Source of the DNA: Anisakis pegreffii
Lineage: Eukaryota > Nematoda > Chromadorea > Rhabditida > Anisakidae
Reading direction: 5' to 3'
Length of the DNA stretch: 64,000 bases
NCBI GenBank assembly: GCA_035041965.1
Contig: JAPYMA010001267.1
Coordinates: 62,001-126,000, forward strand
The notes beneath the pieces were generated by a model. That model worked only from the letters and a program-made list of their open reading frames with translations. It was not told the origin of the DNA and ran no database searches. The position numbers and the translations under genes are program-made. Below are positions 29,001-44,000 of this stretch, piece after piece; the stretch's first letter is position 1; every line of letters starts with the position of its first letter.

Positions 29001-32000
29001 AAGCTAATGCGTTTCTGCACCAGTCATAGATTGCATCTGCTCATCAGGCATCTGGAATGAATTGCTTTTGCTAGCTTATAATTTGCACACGAGAAAAACT
29101 AAGTGCTAAATGTCGATTTTATACTTTTCATATTGCAATATGAAAAGTGCATCGGCAAAATGCTTTGCACATATATGCATTCATCGAGTCATTTATTTGT
29201 TTGTTTATTGCAAAAACGTTTCCTTGAAGAACATTTGAAACCATATGTTTTCAAGCAATTCCAGCACACATTAGTTCCATCCATTTCCTCATTTGTCAAC
29301 AAAATTTCATTTCATTTGCCATTGACGATCAAATTACTTTCGGTCATTTGAAACTGGATGGATGGATGGATAGATAGATGCCTCCTGGCTATAGGCGATA
29401 GATCGCGATTCATGTATGACTGCTGACAAATAGTGGCTCTAATGAATGAAATATGCACTCTTGGTTGTTTTTGTGGTTATCGTTTTAAAACAAAGATCTT
29501 CGCGATCAGAACGGAAGTGATAATAATAGTTTATTTGGGGGGAGGCGAAATTATTTCGAGTTAGTTCTGAGACTAGAAACGGCAACTGCCGATATCAGTG
29601 ATTCTGGAGAAGGTGGTGAAACGAATGAGGTGAGGTGTTCTCATTGAAAACATATTGAATATAATGAAATGTCAGATGGGTTCATGAGTTTGTAGAGGGT
29701 TATTTTGCAGGAGAATGTAGTCGGAGTTGTTTGTCGGGGCTTTGCTAACTAACTGCAAGTTTTTTGTGCTTTTTGTGTTTGTTTGATCAAAGTGAATGAT
29801 CGTGAACTTTGTTAACTAAACAAAATGAGAATTTGAGCATTGACAAACAGAAGGCATTATGCACGCAGGCGTTCAAGTGTAGAAAATGTGTGAGTAAAAG
29901 GATTAGATTTCATTGGATTAATGCAATGGCTATAGCAGATCTTATATGTTCTGTATGTATCCGTATCTGTATCTGCTGAGTGTGTCATCTGTAACGGATC
30001 TGACTATCTGCGTTTGTTTGCTTGTATTCATATGTGCATATTACATTAGCTAAGAAGGGTCATTGATAGATCAGAAGTGTAATTAGAATTCGATAGCATA
30101 TTTAACATCTACATACGTATGAGACGAAGATAAGACGTATGCATTAATTAATTTGTTAATGAAGTACATAATTAGTTTATTCGTTAACAGTCAACTATAC
30201 ATACATCAGATCACTCATTTTGAATAGAATTGTTCAGAACGTTCATTAGTAACTCATCATCTGCGTATAATTATCAGTGACAAATGCAAAAACATTTCAT
30301 ATGAGGAATTTTGAACTGAATTCATAGTTTGTCATGTTGGTTCGAATATTTATGCACCTGTTTTTGTATGATCACTGACTGTATTGATAGGAAGAATGAG
30401 TAGTAGCTGAAATATTTCATGGTATTTGTAGCTGCGGGTCATGAGATCTGAGGCAAGTTTCATGGGATTGTGGATTATTTGCAGAAGAGAGAACAGTTGA
30501 GAAAGATAGTAGCTTGAAGGTCTGTCTGTCTACAAATGAATTTATTTCAGCATATCGTTCCCCTGAAATTTATCATCATATGGAAGTATGATTTAAAATC
30601 TTGGCTCTTTCGAAAATGCTACCAATCACTTTATTCAGAACAATTTCACAGGTCTTGTTTACCTTATGGATTGAGTGATTTGCAAAAATCATACATAATG
30701 GATGGCTTAAGCTTAAGAAGCATTTAATGATTAACCCATCTCGAGTCTGTCATAGATTCCATCTTTCGAAGATATCTCACAAATACAGATTAGCCATCAG
30801 AATTGATTCACTGATGGACAGCATGACTTGAAGCAATGCAGAAAGCCTAATTGATCTGTGCATTATTCTGTTTGTTTGCTCATTTACTTATGAATTTGGA
30901 TTGAACTCGATGGATGAAATCGATATGTTTAGACGTATATTCCTTAAAATTCATGATATCTCGTTAAATCCATCCATATTTGTGACACTGGTCGTGAGAT
31001 ACGTTCTGTTCAGTATCTAAATTTTATTAGTTTGGATTAAGAGTATTGTCTAGCAATCGTTCTTAGCCTGAACTTTGATGGTTAGATGAGGAGTTTTGAG
31101 AGGGCAAGCGCTCAACTCTATTACTTTCATGAAACCAGAGATTTCTGAGCAGATAGGTAGGTAGTTCATGATCCCCATTTGCTGCTACTGCCTTTATAGC
31201 GTTTCGTTTAATGTATCAGACAAATTGCTCCACTTAAGCGTTTCAACTGAAACAGAAATCAGTATGCATTATGTTGTGTTTGAATAGGGAAGTAATGATC
31301 AGATCATAAATTTTACTCCATGTATATGAGGAAAATGAAACGTGAATATGCACCATAAATACGGAATATGGACAAGCACTTAACTTTATTTATTATCATT
31401 TTATTGGGTCGGTATCATGAAGAATGAAGTAGTCGAAATGAGTAATGATATGTGATTACGAGTTTGGTTGTACTGCTTTTATGGGCATCAGTTGATTTAT
31501 TGCAGTAATCATTATGTGACATGCAAGAGTCAGTAGTGAGTAAGCAATGCATTTTTACTTGGTTGTCATTAGATACAGGTGAGGGACAGTTATTATTAGG
31601 TTGAGATTGTCACTGTCATATGTTGATTGCTACTTTCACTGTATCATTATCAGTACTATCAATTGATTATCATTATATTGATCCTGGTATTGGCATTTTA
31701 TTATTGCAGTTATCATTATTATTATTATTATTATTATTGTTATTATTATATCTTTACTATTATATCGTTATTGGAGTCAGTTCAGAATCTTGAAATTATG
31801 CATAACGGAAGGTAGTGAATTGGAAGCATTGTGTACGTATGAGTATAACCTGAAAATGAGTATTAGATAGTAGATAGGTGTTCAACAAATTTCTGAAGTT
31901 CTGACATGACATGCAGTGATATTCGTTCTTCCATCCACGTGGTTAAACGTTAGCTTCAATTGATCTGATCGCATTCAATTGCGTTTTTGACTATTCAGAT

Positions 32001-35000
32001 GGTTTATCGTTGCCGTTGAAATGACATATTAATGATCGAAAGGGAATGAATTAAGTGATTGAAAGGGGACGGAAGTGGAGGACATTCATGTAGACAATTA
32101 TGTGTATAAACGAATAAATCAGCATTACACATGACATTATAGGCAGTTTTATTGCTGTTACCTTCCTCAAATTGGTATTGTTACCCTGCTCTGGTTATGT
32201 GCTCAACCAAAAGTATGACTTATTTTGCAAACGAGTAGAGAACACTTCAATTCCTGATCTGTCGATTATATAGAGGTGGATGGGTGGATGACTGGTAGGC
32301 AGGCAGTCTTCACGTAAATAAATTGCAAGCACATGCGACAGATAAACCGTCATTCATGCATTCTTTCATATGGAAAAGCAAAGTGAGGGACTTTGGTCCA
32401 TTTTCCAGAAAATGAAAGATATATTTAACTGGGAGGAATCGCATTTTTAGACAGAGGAATTGGAAATGACCGTGGTACTTGTATTATAACGGTGGTAATG
32501 TTGATGTTGTTGAAAAAATGCAGCAAGCAAGATAATAACACAATAATAATGTTGGTTGAAGTAATGATAATAGTTATGGCAATAATGATCAACTAAGCGT
32601 GACCGCAATAAAAGTCCTAATAAAATGAAGAAATGCGCTAAATCAAACTGCTGTCCATTATTAGAACTCGCAAAGTACATGTGTGTTTAAGCACATATAA
32701 TGCGCGCAAACAATAGTAATAAATGATGATAATGATAGAGCGGAGATAAAGGAGATGAAGTCGACTTAAGGATAGATATGTGGGGCTATATGTGTAAGGA
32801 TTAAAGCTTGCTGGCTTTGAAGTTAGCGCATTCTGGACAATATAAATTAGCTCAATATGAGGAGATGCGATTGAGGAGGCAGTTTAGTGCTCGGCATCAA
32901 ATAATCAAGAAGCATACATATTAGTAAATGAACGAACGAGTGTTCAATTGATTTATGCTTTAATTGGGCACTTTTCAAGGGAACAACGACATCAAAGTCA
33001 CTAATGTGCTATTTATCTAGTTTTTTTGGCTTGCAATCGAACACTCTTTTTGTATCCATCTTGAAAGAATTTTTTATCGGCTAAGGGAAAAGTATTGTAC
33101 GTTTTTCAATGGTTCACAAAACTGTCCACCCGTACTGTCTCCTGTATCCATTTTGGGAAATGAATAATTCTTCGAGGCAGTCGAGAATCTATGAATTTAT
33201 GTTTTTTTTGGAATTTCTCAATGTGATGTTGAATAATTCGTTGCCATACCAGTCTTTGGGTAGAATTTCCTGAAGTTTCAGAGATCCTTAATGCAAACCG
33301 TAAAGTTTTGCAAATGAAATCAGTGGGATAAATCTATCTTGATTGTATTACATCTTATGTTAATGAGAAATGATCGAAGATGTGAAGAGAGTGATTGATC
33401 AGCGTGTATAAATAGCAAAAGCTCATTATCATGTGTCATGCAGTCGAGAATATGGAAATCCGAACAGATAAGATCATTAGTATAATTAACGATACTGCGA
33501 ATAATAAGATTGCAAGAGCGTCAGGGAGTGAAATAATCAATCAGATTTCACTAAAATGTCAGTCAGTGGATTAAAAATGCTATTATTATGAATATTAGTG
33601 GTATTATCATTAATATTATTATTGCTGTTATGGTAATAATGAGTATGAACACTCACACAACACTTCTGAATTTAATGATACGTTCACTTTGCAGGATTCA
33701 GCGTGGCTAGGAAATATTATAGATAAAGGCTTTCTAAGTGTGATAATTTCTATCTCCATCAGATCCATCTACTCCTTTTTTGGCTGTTCTCTAATCCAGA
33801 ATCTTTGCAATATATCCTCCATTTATTCAAAACTTGTAAGTCTCCAGCTAAGATGTTCGTCTGAGTTTGTATTGAAACTTGTATCATTTTCGAGAAAGAA
33901 CTCGTTTGTAAAAATATCACAAAGACATCACATTTCGAACCATCTGTCTTCAAAATGATTTGGTTTTCTTATCGCAGATGGTTGATCAATCGTTAGGTCA
34001 ATTTGTTGTGGATTGTAAGAGAGTAATCGTTGGAAGATGCTAGAAAATTTACTTCAAATAGATACGAATGCCTGAGCAAACGAATGCAACTGAATCACAT
34101 TCTGTAATATTCAGCGCATTTAAGTTATCCGAACACTTTCTTTCCACTCGAATCAGATACGATATGCTTGCTGTTTTCGTTCAGTTTTTCTCATCAATCG
34201 CCACTAAAATTTATTGTTCATCTCATGAAAATTTTATTTCTATCCTCTAAAATCGTCTTCATGCCATCAGTAAAATGCCACATTCACATTCTATCCATCC
34301 ATTGATTCCACCATCAGTATTATCATTATTATTATCATTTCTATAACATCAGTAATATGTTCGTTTTGTTGAGTTCAGCTAAAGTTTATCTACTATAGAA
34401 AGTTACCCTTGTTTCGATCCGTTATTCTTTAGTTCCAAGCGAATGAGCATTTTCTTTCTCTCAAAATTAAGAAAAACCCATAAAAATTGGAATATTTTAT
34501 GGGAAATCACTTGAAATATTTTCAAACAAGAAAGCCTTCTTTATTCTTTATTGTTCTTTTTATTGGCCATTATTTGGTAGATCCTCAACTTGGATCAACT
34601 TCAGTGGTGCTTCATCTCTTAACTTATCCTCTACGATATCTCTGCATATCTGTCTGGCAATAATAGAGGCATTTTTTTGCTTCCTTGAGTTATTTTATCA
34701 GAATTAAAGAACAGTAATGCTATTGGGAATAATTGCAGTTGCATCTGGGATGAGAATGATAATAGCATTCGTAATAAATTTGCGAATAATAGTAATAAAA
34801 TTCATAATTCCAGAAATAGCATTGAAAATCTTGATAGTAATAATTACTGTCATACACAATTAATATGAGCGACCGACAGGCCAATTACGGCTCTGAAGCA
34901 ATGTAAGATATGGTTGATTATAGTTGGATCCAATTATGTGGTGTGTTCTTGACGATAGTGAGTTTGATTGTGCGTACCTATTCAATTCATCAAATAGCCG

Positions 35001-38000
35001 TAATAATGGTCATCTTTTTATGGTCAATTTTGCATGATGAATACAGGTTGAATGCGTGACCTTTGATTTGGCTACTATTATTATTAGTATTAGTATTGTA
35101 ATTATGATTGAACAGCCGAGAATTGAGCATAAATCTGAAGAAATCGTATGCAGAAGCATGATGAATTGCAAAAAAGCAGATTAATTGAGCATAAGATATG
35201 TTGTACGTTCTTTTCATACAAACGAGGGGGTAAATTCGAATGAAATGAAGGTTAAACAATAATTGTATTGCATTAAGGTAGTTTTTTTGGATGTGTTTCC
35301 ATATTAGCCTTCTTTCTGCTTGGGCATGTATGCAATTTAGATTGATGTATGTTAGGCAAATATTATGTAATAGGTACCGTTATGAATTCAGTTGGCCAAT
35401 AATGTGAGGGTTGTAAGATAAAACACATACCTTTTGTTAGGTCATGCAGTAGACTTATTCTTGTATTTCGGTGGGGTGGGGGGGAGCTCTTATTCTTTTT
35501 GGAGACTTCGATTGCGTTCTGAGTTGTTTTCTGTGACGCATTCACAAATGCTTGATTATGAGGTAGTGATAATTATAGTGCAATTTCAATTGTACGAACA
35601 CAATGACCGCTGGTCAGTTTTACTCATAAATTTGTTCTAATGGTCTCGGTTGTGTGCATGGTTGAACGGAAGGAACAAAATTGAGTCTGAGTAATTTTTG
35701 TCGCCTTTACAAGGTGAAGAGCGAGCGTGAAAGACAGGTGTTTTGTTGAGACAATCACTGACAATGAGTGCATTAATTGAAGGGCTAGATTACCTGTAAG
35801 CGGGCAGAGTTAATTGGTATGCTCTCGAGCATAATCATTGAAGAAGGATTGAATGAATTGCTTATTATAAGCAATTTAAAAAGCGTTGCAAAGAAATTTC
35901 ATGCTAGCAATTAGAGGGATTAGATGAAGGTGTGAAAGGGAAAGGTACGTACATAAAAGGGAAAAGACTCGGATTGTTGAGGGACTTTTATCTGTCTGTT
36001 GAAAAACTCTGTTAGCACCAGGGGAAATTCGAATTTTTTTGGTAAATATCGTGGATTAAGAATCGACTTTGTAATGCTTCATCTTTGTGAATATGGACTT
36101 TTGTAAATATTATACTTCATTTATCTTTTCGTTTAAACTGAGATCATGTGAGATCATAGTTGTGAGAGGATAGCAAATAATATAATTGACTGTATTACCT
36201 TGAAAAACTGTACATGATATTGTACATTGACATGGATTAACCAATTTCTGTCAAAACATTTATATAATCAACTCTTTTCGAAAGCTATAAATGAGACAAC
36301 TTGACATCCTACATCGTAACGATTATGAATGTGACAGCGTGTTTCTTGGCGAGGAATGATTAGTTGCTGAAAATGGTGGTACTTTTACATGCGAAAATAG
36401 CACTAGTAATCGTAGTGGTATTAATAATAACAGTTTGTGGTATATGATGCATTTTGATTAATCATTTTCTGAGATATAGATATAACTCAACAAAATAACT
36501 ACCGATACCTATAGCGATGTTGACCTTGTTGACTTTAGACTTTAGGGTCATCAGATGATTCATTAATGTAAGTTTTTGTTAGTATATCTTGTTCTCAGTA
36601 GTAAATTAGAAGAGTGTTTATGTACTTATTTGGTAAAATACTTCATCGATAACGTTGTTGTTAGAGCTGAAGTGTTTGGATAGCGTACACTTTGTTAACT
36701 GAATGAAGATGAAAGTGTTTCGGAGGAATTGGATTTGGGACTGCTTCCGTATATGTAATTCATTTTATCAACCGTATAAAAACATAAAAATGATTGTAAA
36801 TATTCAATGAAATCTGAATGCTGCGTTTGTGGTTGCTGGATATAGCTGAATGGTGTGCAGTCAGTAGAAAGTATTGACTATCGAATCGCGGAATTATTGA
36901 ATCAAACGTTTTGGTTGATTGTTTGAGAGAGATTGTTCTGGACTGTGGTGATAGAAGAAACGTTTAAACTGTGATTTCTATCCGAATTTGAGGTTATAAT
37001 TAGATATTTTTGAATAAAAAAGAATAACAATGAAAATACATTTGAGAAGGTGCTAGATATCGTGTTAGACGTGTCATTATGAGTCACAACAAAACAGTTC
37101 TTCTTTCAAACGATTGTTTTTCTGTAAGCGGATGAGAAAACAAAGCAAACTTTTCAAAGAATCTATCGGCACTTTTCTGTGATCATTCCAAATATGCCTC
37201 ATAAAAATGCGTTCTCACACGGTAGCTTTTACCCAGCAGATGTTTGTTTTATGTGGATAATTGATCGTATTACGTTGAGATCGATCCGTTATATGCATTT
37301 GACAATTCATTGCAAGGATGATAATAATAGCAATAATAATAACAATAATAATAGTAATGAATAATATCGGTAATAAAGATATCACCGTATCGGTAGTTAT
37401 TTTATATATGAATGAGTAAGATAAGTACTGCTGAATGCATGGGAGCATTTTGAAGGTGTACGGTCTAACAATATGTTATATTTGTATAGGTACATATGCT
37501 TCTCAGTTGAATGAAGGTATTATTTTAACGGCTCACTTCAAAGGCAGTTATATGTGTACAACTACATGCATATACTATTAATATTTATTTGTGACATATG
37601 GACAATGTCATAAATATTCTTCAATATTCTTCATTTTTCATAAATCTGAAATCATTAACATTCTCATCTCGCTTGAATTTCGTTTGTATGGATTTACAAA
37701 GTACGAATGTGTTGAGCAGATCTGAGAAATTGCTTGAAAAATTGATTTTAGTTATCTTATCATTAGATCATTTCTATAAAACGGATGGCATGGATGAAGT
37801 GGAGGAAAGAGGAGAAGAATAGAATCTTGGATTTGATTTGTGTTCGCTGCAAATAATGGAGAATATTTGTATAGTGATTGAAGAGAGAGTATTTGATTAA
37901 TGATGAAACACGAAATTCTCATGATAATACTTTGTACAGTTGAGATGCTTTTGTTGCTTAATCGAGGAAAATATCGCGAGAAAATTATAGTCATTGAATC

Positions 38001-41000
38001 ATGTAAATAGTATAACATGCCATTCGCATATTCCTTCAAATTTATTAAATTTGAAAGATTTTTACTCACAATCAGTGAAGTCTCAAGTCTCACTTAGTCG
38101 TCTATATCTGTTTGAATTGATATTATCTCAATAAACAAGGCATTTCATAAATCTTCAAAAAGTCTTGCTGATTAAGAAGTTGTGGATATGTGATCATGAA
38201 ATGCAGAATCACCACTTAGCCAGCCATTCAAATTCACTAATTTCCATGTCTATTCAAAGTGAGTCTTATTCTGAGCTATCATCCAAATGCGAATCGCATT
38301 CACCCACTTACATTTCAGCTCGAACTCAGGTCATTCGAATCGAAGTTATTGACGTCGACGAGCCTCCAGCATTTCAAAATGAACCGAAACCGTATTTGGC
38401 CGTTGTACCATACGATCGTCCAATTGGCATGCACGTTTTTAAGGTTTGTTTTTTTCCATGATAATTGGCTGATCCTATGCTTCTTCAAGTTTTTATCGCG
38501 ACGAATAATTTCATTTGGATAGTTAATTTTAGCATTTTTAGCTTTTAGCTTTTCTTTTATTGTTTGTACAACCGTGGTTTTCGGTAGGGGATATTAGCAT
38601 TGTGAAGATTATGAAAATGCGTAAAGTGTGAACTATCGTCAATGTTTTTCACCAAATCAGAGGTGAAAGAAATGTTTTCAAAATGATAAGAACACAACCA
38701 ACTGGACATCAGAAAATTTCAGTTTGTTGCACGCGATGAGAGTGGTGATGGTGATGACGATGTTGACTATAAACTTATCAATACGGAACGTAAGTATTCA
38801 GATGTCTCTTTGGAGAAATAACGACGAGCTTTTCAATTGTATTCAAAATTTGCATAGTACACAAAGCTGATAGAACGATGAGATGAGATCTCATTTCATG
38901 AACTGTCGTCAGAGAATTTGCTCTTCATGTCAGGAATAGATGACATCTTCGAGGATGAGGGCAAACAAATTCTCTAGCAAAAAATTCCATTGCAAATCTT
39001 TTTCCAACTATTTGTACGTGAGTATCAGAAGGAAACATTGATGAAACAACATGAAAATCTTCACGGTTTTGATGTGATTAAACGTTTTGGAAACTTTTTA
39101 GCTGATGGTACATTTACGGTTGACTCAGTAACTGGTGTTGTGAGGACTGCACAGAAGCACTACAATCCTGGTGAAACATATCGAGTTTTCGTGCAGGCAC
39201 GTGACAGGACACCAACCGATCCAACACTTTCGCAGGTTTCTATTCCTCGGTTATTTGATTCGGGAATATTTATGACTTAGTGAGATCACCGGCGAGCTGA
39301 ATAGAATTTGCTGTGTGCTTTCTGCAGAACAAGCATCGCACGTGTGTGATAGAATGTTTTTGAATTAATTCAACGAATGAAGTGTGGTGGATTTATCTGA
39401 GAAACCAGCAGCTTGTTCCTGTTCGCTCTTTGATAGATTTTTTTGCAGGAGAGTGAAATTGCGGTGCTGGAAATCTATGCCGGCGATCGTGCACCTCAGT
39501 TCGCCAAACAACAGTATTCAATTGGAATTCCGGAGGATACTGAAGTTGAAAATAGGTAAGATGAAGTGGTTTTAAGGACGCTTTTGAAGTCTCAGATTTT
39601 CAATTCAATTTTTGGGTTTCGTTTTAAGGTAAAGGAACATTGGTTCCGCAGTTTTTTGAACTTAATGCGGAATAATTCATTAAATAAGCTATCATCGTTT
39701 GATATGTATTATGCTGAAGATATTTAAGTGATCGACGGAATCTCCATTAATTAAGTTTTAACTACACCAAATCATCGCTTGTGTTCATATGATTCTATTC
39801 ACAATTCCGTTGAGATGTTTCCTATTTCAAAAAGGATTCATTCCACTTGATGCACATTGAAAAAATAAAGTTTCCTATGCATTTCTCCGAAAACATCAGG
39901 CATTTTTTAGCGTAGCTGACGTGAAAGCGCATAGTTTCAAGCCAGTTGATGAGCGTCGTTCGAAGGGTGACCTCAGATATTCGTTGTATGTGGACGGAAA
40001 CGGTATTGAACGTGAACCGTCGCGATATTTCACAATCGGTGAAGCAAACGGTGTGATTCATTTGAAGAAGCGAATCGATTTCGACGATGAAACACAACTC
40101 AGAAATCATAAACTTATTGGTTTGTTTTCTTTGTCTTAGTTGTTTTCTCGTTTATTTAATCGTTTAATGTGTGGTCAAATTATTCTTTTGCTCCTTTATT
40201 TAGCTATTTTTGAACACTGTTTATTGTTGCTCTGTCTCATTGATTCACTTGACTAAATGGCGCATTCGTTTGCAAACAGAAAATTTCGTTCGATCGGTAA
40301 AGAATTCTTTCAAGTCTTCAAATAGAAAGCATTTTGAGATGAGCGTGAATTTATTGTTATTTGGGATTTTCATTGCTTATTTCAATCACACTCTATGGAG
40401 AGAATACATTGTGGTGATTGTAAAGCATAGAAGAGATCACTTGAAGCGAATATCTTCTACCAAAGGCAATATATGCAAATTTAATCATTCGCTTTGGTTT
40501 ATGACGAAAATTTCTAATCAAACGGACTCACCGAGTTTTATTGCGGCTTGCAGTCAGCCATAAACAATGATAATTGAAGTGATCACTTGATGATATTGAA
40601 AGAGCAAAATTAAAGTATCGCTTTGTTTTGTGTTTGATGAATGCGTGCATATATCAGTGCGTAGGGAATATTGAGGCGATGCGAAGCAATAGAAATAGAT
40701 AAATAGGTCATAAAAAGCGCAGTAATACTTCGTGATATTTTCATAGAATGTTATTGTTTTGTGCAATACTCGTGGAATATTGATGAAAATATAATTTTGA
40801 AAAGAACAGCGCATTGGCATTGAGCTCAATAACGAAAATGTTCGAATTTGAGGAAGAATTCGTCGGGTTTATAAGGTAGAGAACCAAAGAAATAAGATTT
40901 TAGCTCGAGTCAAAGCTTCAGGATGGAAATTTTAGAAAGAGTTGGATTTGGATGGTCAGTTGATTGGTGTGTAGAAAATGAATCACTATTCAAGAGGGTG

Positions 41001-44000
41001 TTTCATAGTTCTTGATTCGGTCTTCCTTAAAAATTGATAGACAGATATTTATGTGATGAGGCTTTTTTTTGAGATTTGAGCATCTCACCTGCATGTAATG
41101 GTTATGATATATCCAGTAGAAAATATTTTGTTTGAAGATTCTATCTTCTTGTGGGTAAATCTGCTAGATTACGTAAACTCAATCTCTGAAATTCATTTAG
41201 AAATAATTTACGAGAATATTTTTTCCCAGAATGCGAACACTTTCCCAATGAGATGTTATATTGTTTGTATTATAGAATATCTTTGACAAAACTGCAATTT
41301 GATTAAACTAAACAGAACTAGCGCTTTATAGCTGCATTTAATTATTAGCTGAAAGCTAGACGTTGTCCTATGCTTTATGTCCTTCTCATATAGCCTCTTT
41401 TGGGCAATGAATGCCTCCTAGTATGGTTTAATTGAAATTGATGAATAATTGCTTTGTATCAGCAACGCAAGAAGAAGCCCTGAGGTTATGATGTGTATAC
41501 ATTAACACTCAAACACACGGATGTAGATTTATACTCATCAGTTTAGACTTATAGGCATACTCTAATGATCGACATCTTTAATAACTCTCCTCGATAATAG
41601 ACTCCACTAGATAGGAGTTGATTACTTGAATATAATAGAATTGCTAAACCCTCTTGGAGGCATTACGATTATTTCATGATCACTTAGTGATGCATGACTC
41701 ATTTATTTATTCTGCAAATATAATACAAACAGCAGCACATGCTGTACGATGCAGCAATAGCAACTAATTAAACTTCTCGAAAAGCCATAATAATGAGAAC
41801 AATAATAGAAATAATGAAATGCTTCGTTACACACACAAATAAGAGACCATTAGCGAATGGTGATATGCATAAGGACGTGCAGCAGCAGCACTGACGTTTT
41901 GCATTGACTTGCATTACTACGGTGTTTGAAATTATAGTTTATTAGAATATATCACAAATGCTTTAAGCACTGATATATTTATTAAATGAGCAGAGGGAAG
42001 AGGTAATGAAGCAAGTCGATGGGATCGAAGTGGATATGAAAATGAAACGACAGTGCAAGAATATTGCAGAATTTAGTTCGAAATGACGTGAAGTTTAGGA
42101 AGCAATTTTTGTGGCGATGAAATTCGATCAGACTTTAAGAGCGCATCTGAAATAATGCGAATATATTTCAATGCTGATTGGTTGAGTATTTGAGCGAGAA
42201 GGAAAAAAGTTTGTGGGGCGGCTAGATTTTTATGTTTTTGAGAAAAAGATATGAGAAACTGAATACAGTCTGTAAAAAGATCAGGAATTTTTGATTACCA
42301 ATTGAATGCAGCCATAACAAACAGATTCCACAGCAACTGATTTTAGTGAGAATTTGTAGAGCTTTGATGTTGAATCGAGGAAGGAATTTTGAATCATATT
42401 TTGGAATCTAGTTGTTAGTAAGTTTGTGATGCGCGAATCTTAGGTGGTGTCCTTTTATAATACTTCGGCTTCACTTCTTCATATTACGGATGTTTGTTGC
42501 ACATTGAGCGAGAACTACGGGAATTGTTCAATAGGTGTAATATGATCGAATGATCGAATTTTGAGCGTTTAATTTGCATAATTAGTGTATTGTTCGATAT
42601 TATTTACGAGCGAAATTTAAATGGAAATTTGACACTTTGTATGCTTGAACGCAGTGCATGCATGAGCATGCACATCAATGTTTTGGAGTAATTATTGGTC
42701 TTATTGTTAGCTTTGTTATTGTTATTATCATATTATAGTTGTCCAAGTAATAAAAGCAGAAGCACAACTATCACATATACTCACTGGGACTTACAGAATC
42801 GGTATGTATGATAGGAACAGTAGAAAAACATTGTTCTTTAAGGAAAAAAGATATGATTCGATCTTAAACATTTGAAAACCGAATTGATCTCGTTGACGCA
42901 AGTTGACTGAATTGTTGAGTTGAATAGAATGTTGTTGAGTTTTCATGGGATCGAACAGATTGTCTTCATTACAATTATTCATCGGTTGAAATTACTGCCT
43001 AACATAGGATATGATATAGTATGAAGAGGACATTGATAGTGGTAGGTATCGTATTCAGAATTTTCGCTAAACTGTGACAAATTTTGCAGTTGTGGCTCAC
43101 GAAGATGGAAAAGAGAGTTCGGTACCATTGGAGATATTCGTGGAGGATGTTAACGATAACGCACCGATGTTCACACAACCGCTCTATACGGCCACCACAA
43201 AGGAGGATATTGATATCGGGAAGACCATTCTTACAGGTGCAGTACCTATCAGTGTTTTGAATGATCACTCGAAGAAAAAATGCCGATTCCATGTTCATAG
43301 GCAATAGGAAATTTGCTTTCACAGAAATATCACGTTTCACATTTCGAGCCTTCTCGACGACAATGGAATTGGATGAAATGGTGATGAATGGCGAAGGTTT
43401 TTGAAAACAGCCAAATGCGTACTAATGATAGGTGATATTTGTTCGGCGTTGAATGTTGTTCTGAAATGTGGAAAAAAATTAATGAATCAACCTCAAACAT
43501 ATTACTGTAAATGTGGCTTCGCCTAAAATGAACAAAAACGCTCTGAGTAATCTTCAAGGCTTCAAAGTGAACAATCTAAGCAAAGTGATGGAATCTTATT
43601 TCTTGGGGTATTTCACTGACCCATCAATCATCAGATTGCTCTCCATGATGTTCTCTCGTATATGAGAACAGTAATTGAGAACAGTAATTGTGTCTTGCGA
43701 AGATTGAATTATTCTGAATAAGAATATTGAATTGTTGAATGAGTGGAAGATGTTAACGATAATGCACCGATGTTACACGTTTCGATAATACAATAGAAAT
43801 GGTGATATTCTCTGTATTCTCGTTATCCTGAGTTTCCAAGCAGACGATTTTATGAACGAATTTCAGTACAAGCTGATGACAAAGATTCTGGAGAGAACGC
43901 TCTGGTAGCGTATAGTATCGATGATCATAATTTTACGATAAATGATCGCGGTGAGATTTCGGCGAGAATGCGATTGGATGCCGACCAGTTCCGAGAGAGA

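Larger units (their letters stand above)
19901..38318 (+). other. Intron 8 (18418 bp)
   Basis: Bounded by GTCAGT and TTTCAG. Repeat 4 continues without a gap across it, so no exon is missing. I see only short AT-rich open frames, simple repeats (TTA/AAT type near 20680, 31710, 37320), a 70-bp duplication (24593, 25423), a 26-bp palindrome (29123) and small tandem copies such as AGGTATTATTCTT three times at 26680-26722. No nested gene can be supported. Confidence 0.75.

Noticed and set aside
38978..39101. In-frame upstream extension of exon 11
   Set aside because: Every acceptor in this stretch gives the wrong phase after exon 10, and the extra residues interrupt the cadherin fold; the acceptor at 39100-39101 solves both.
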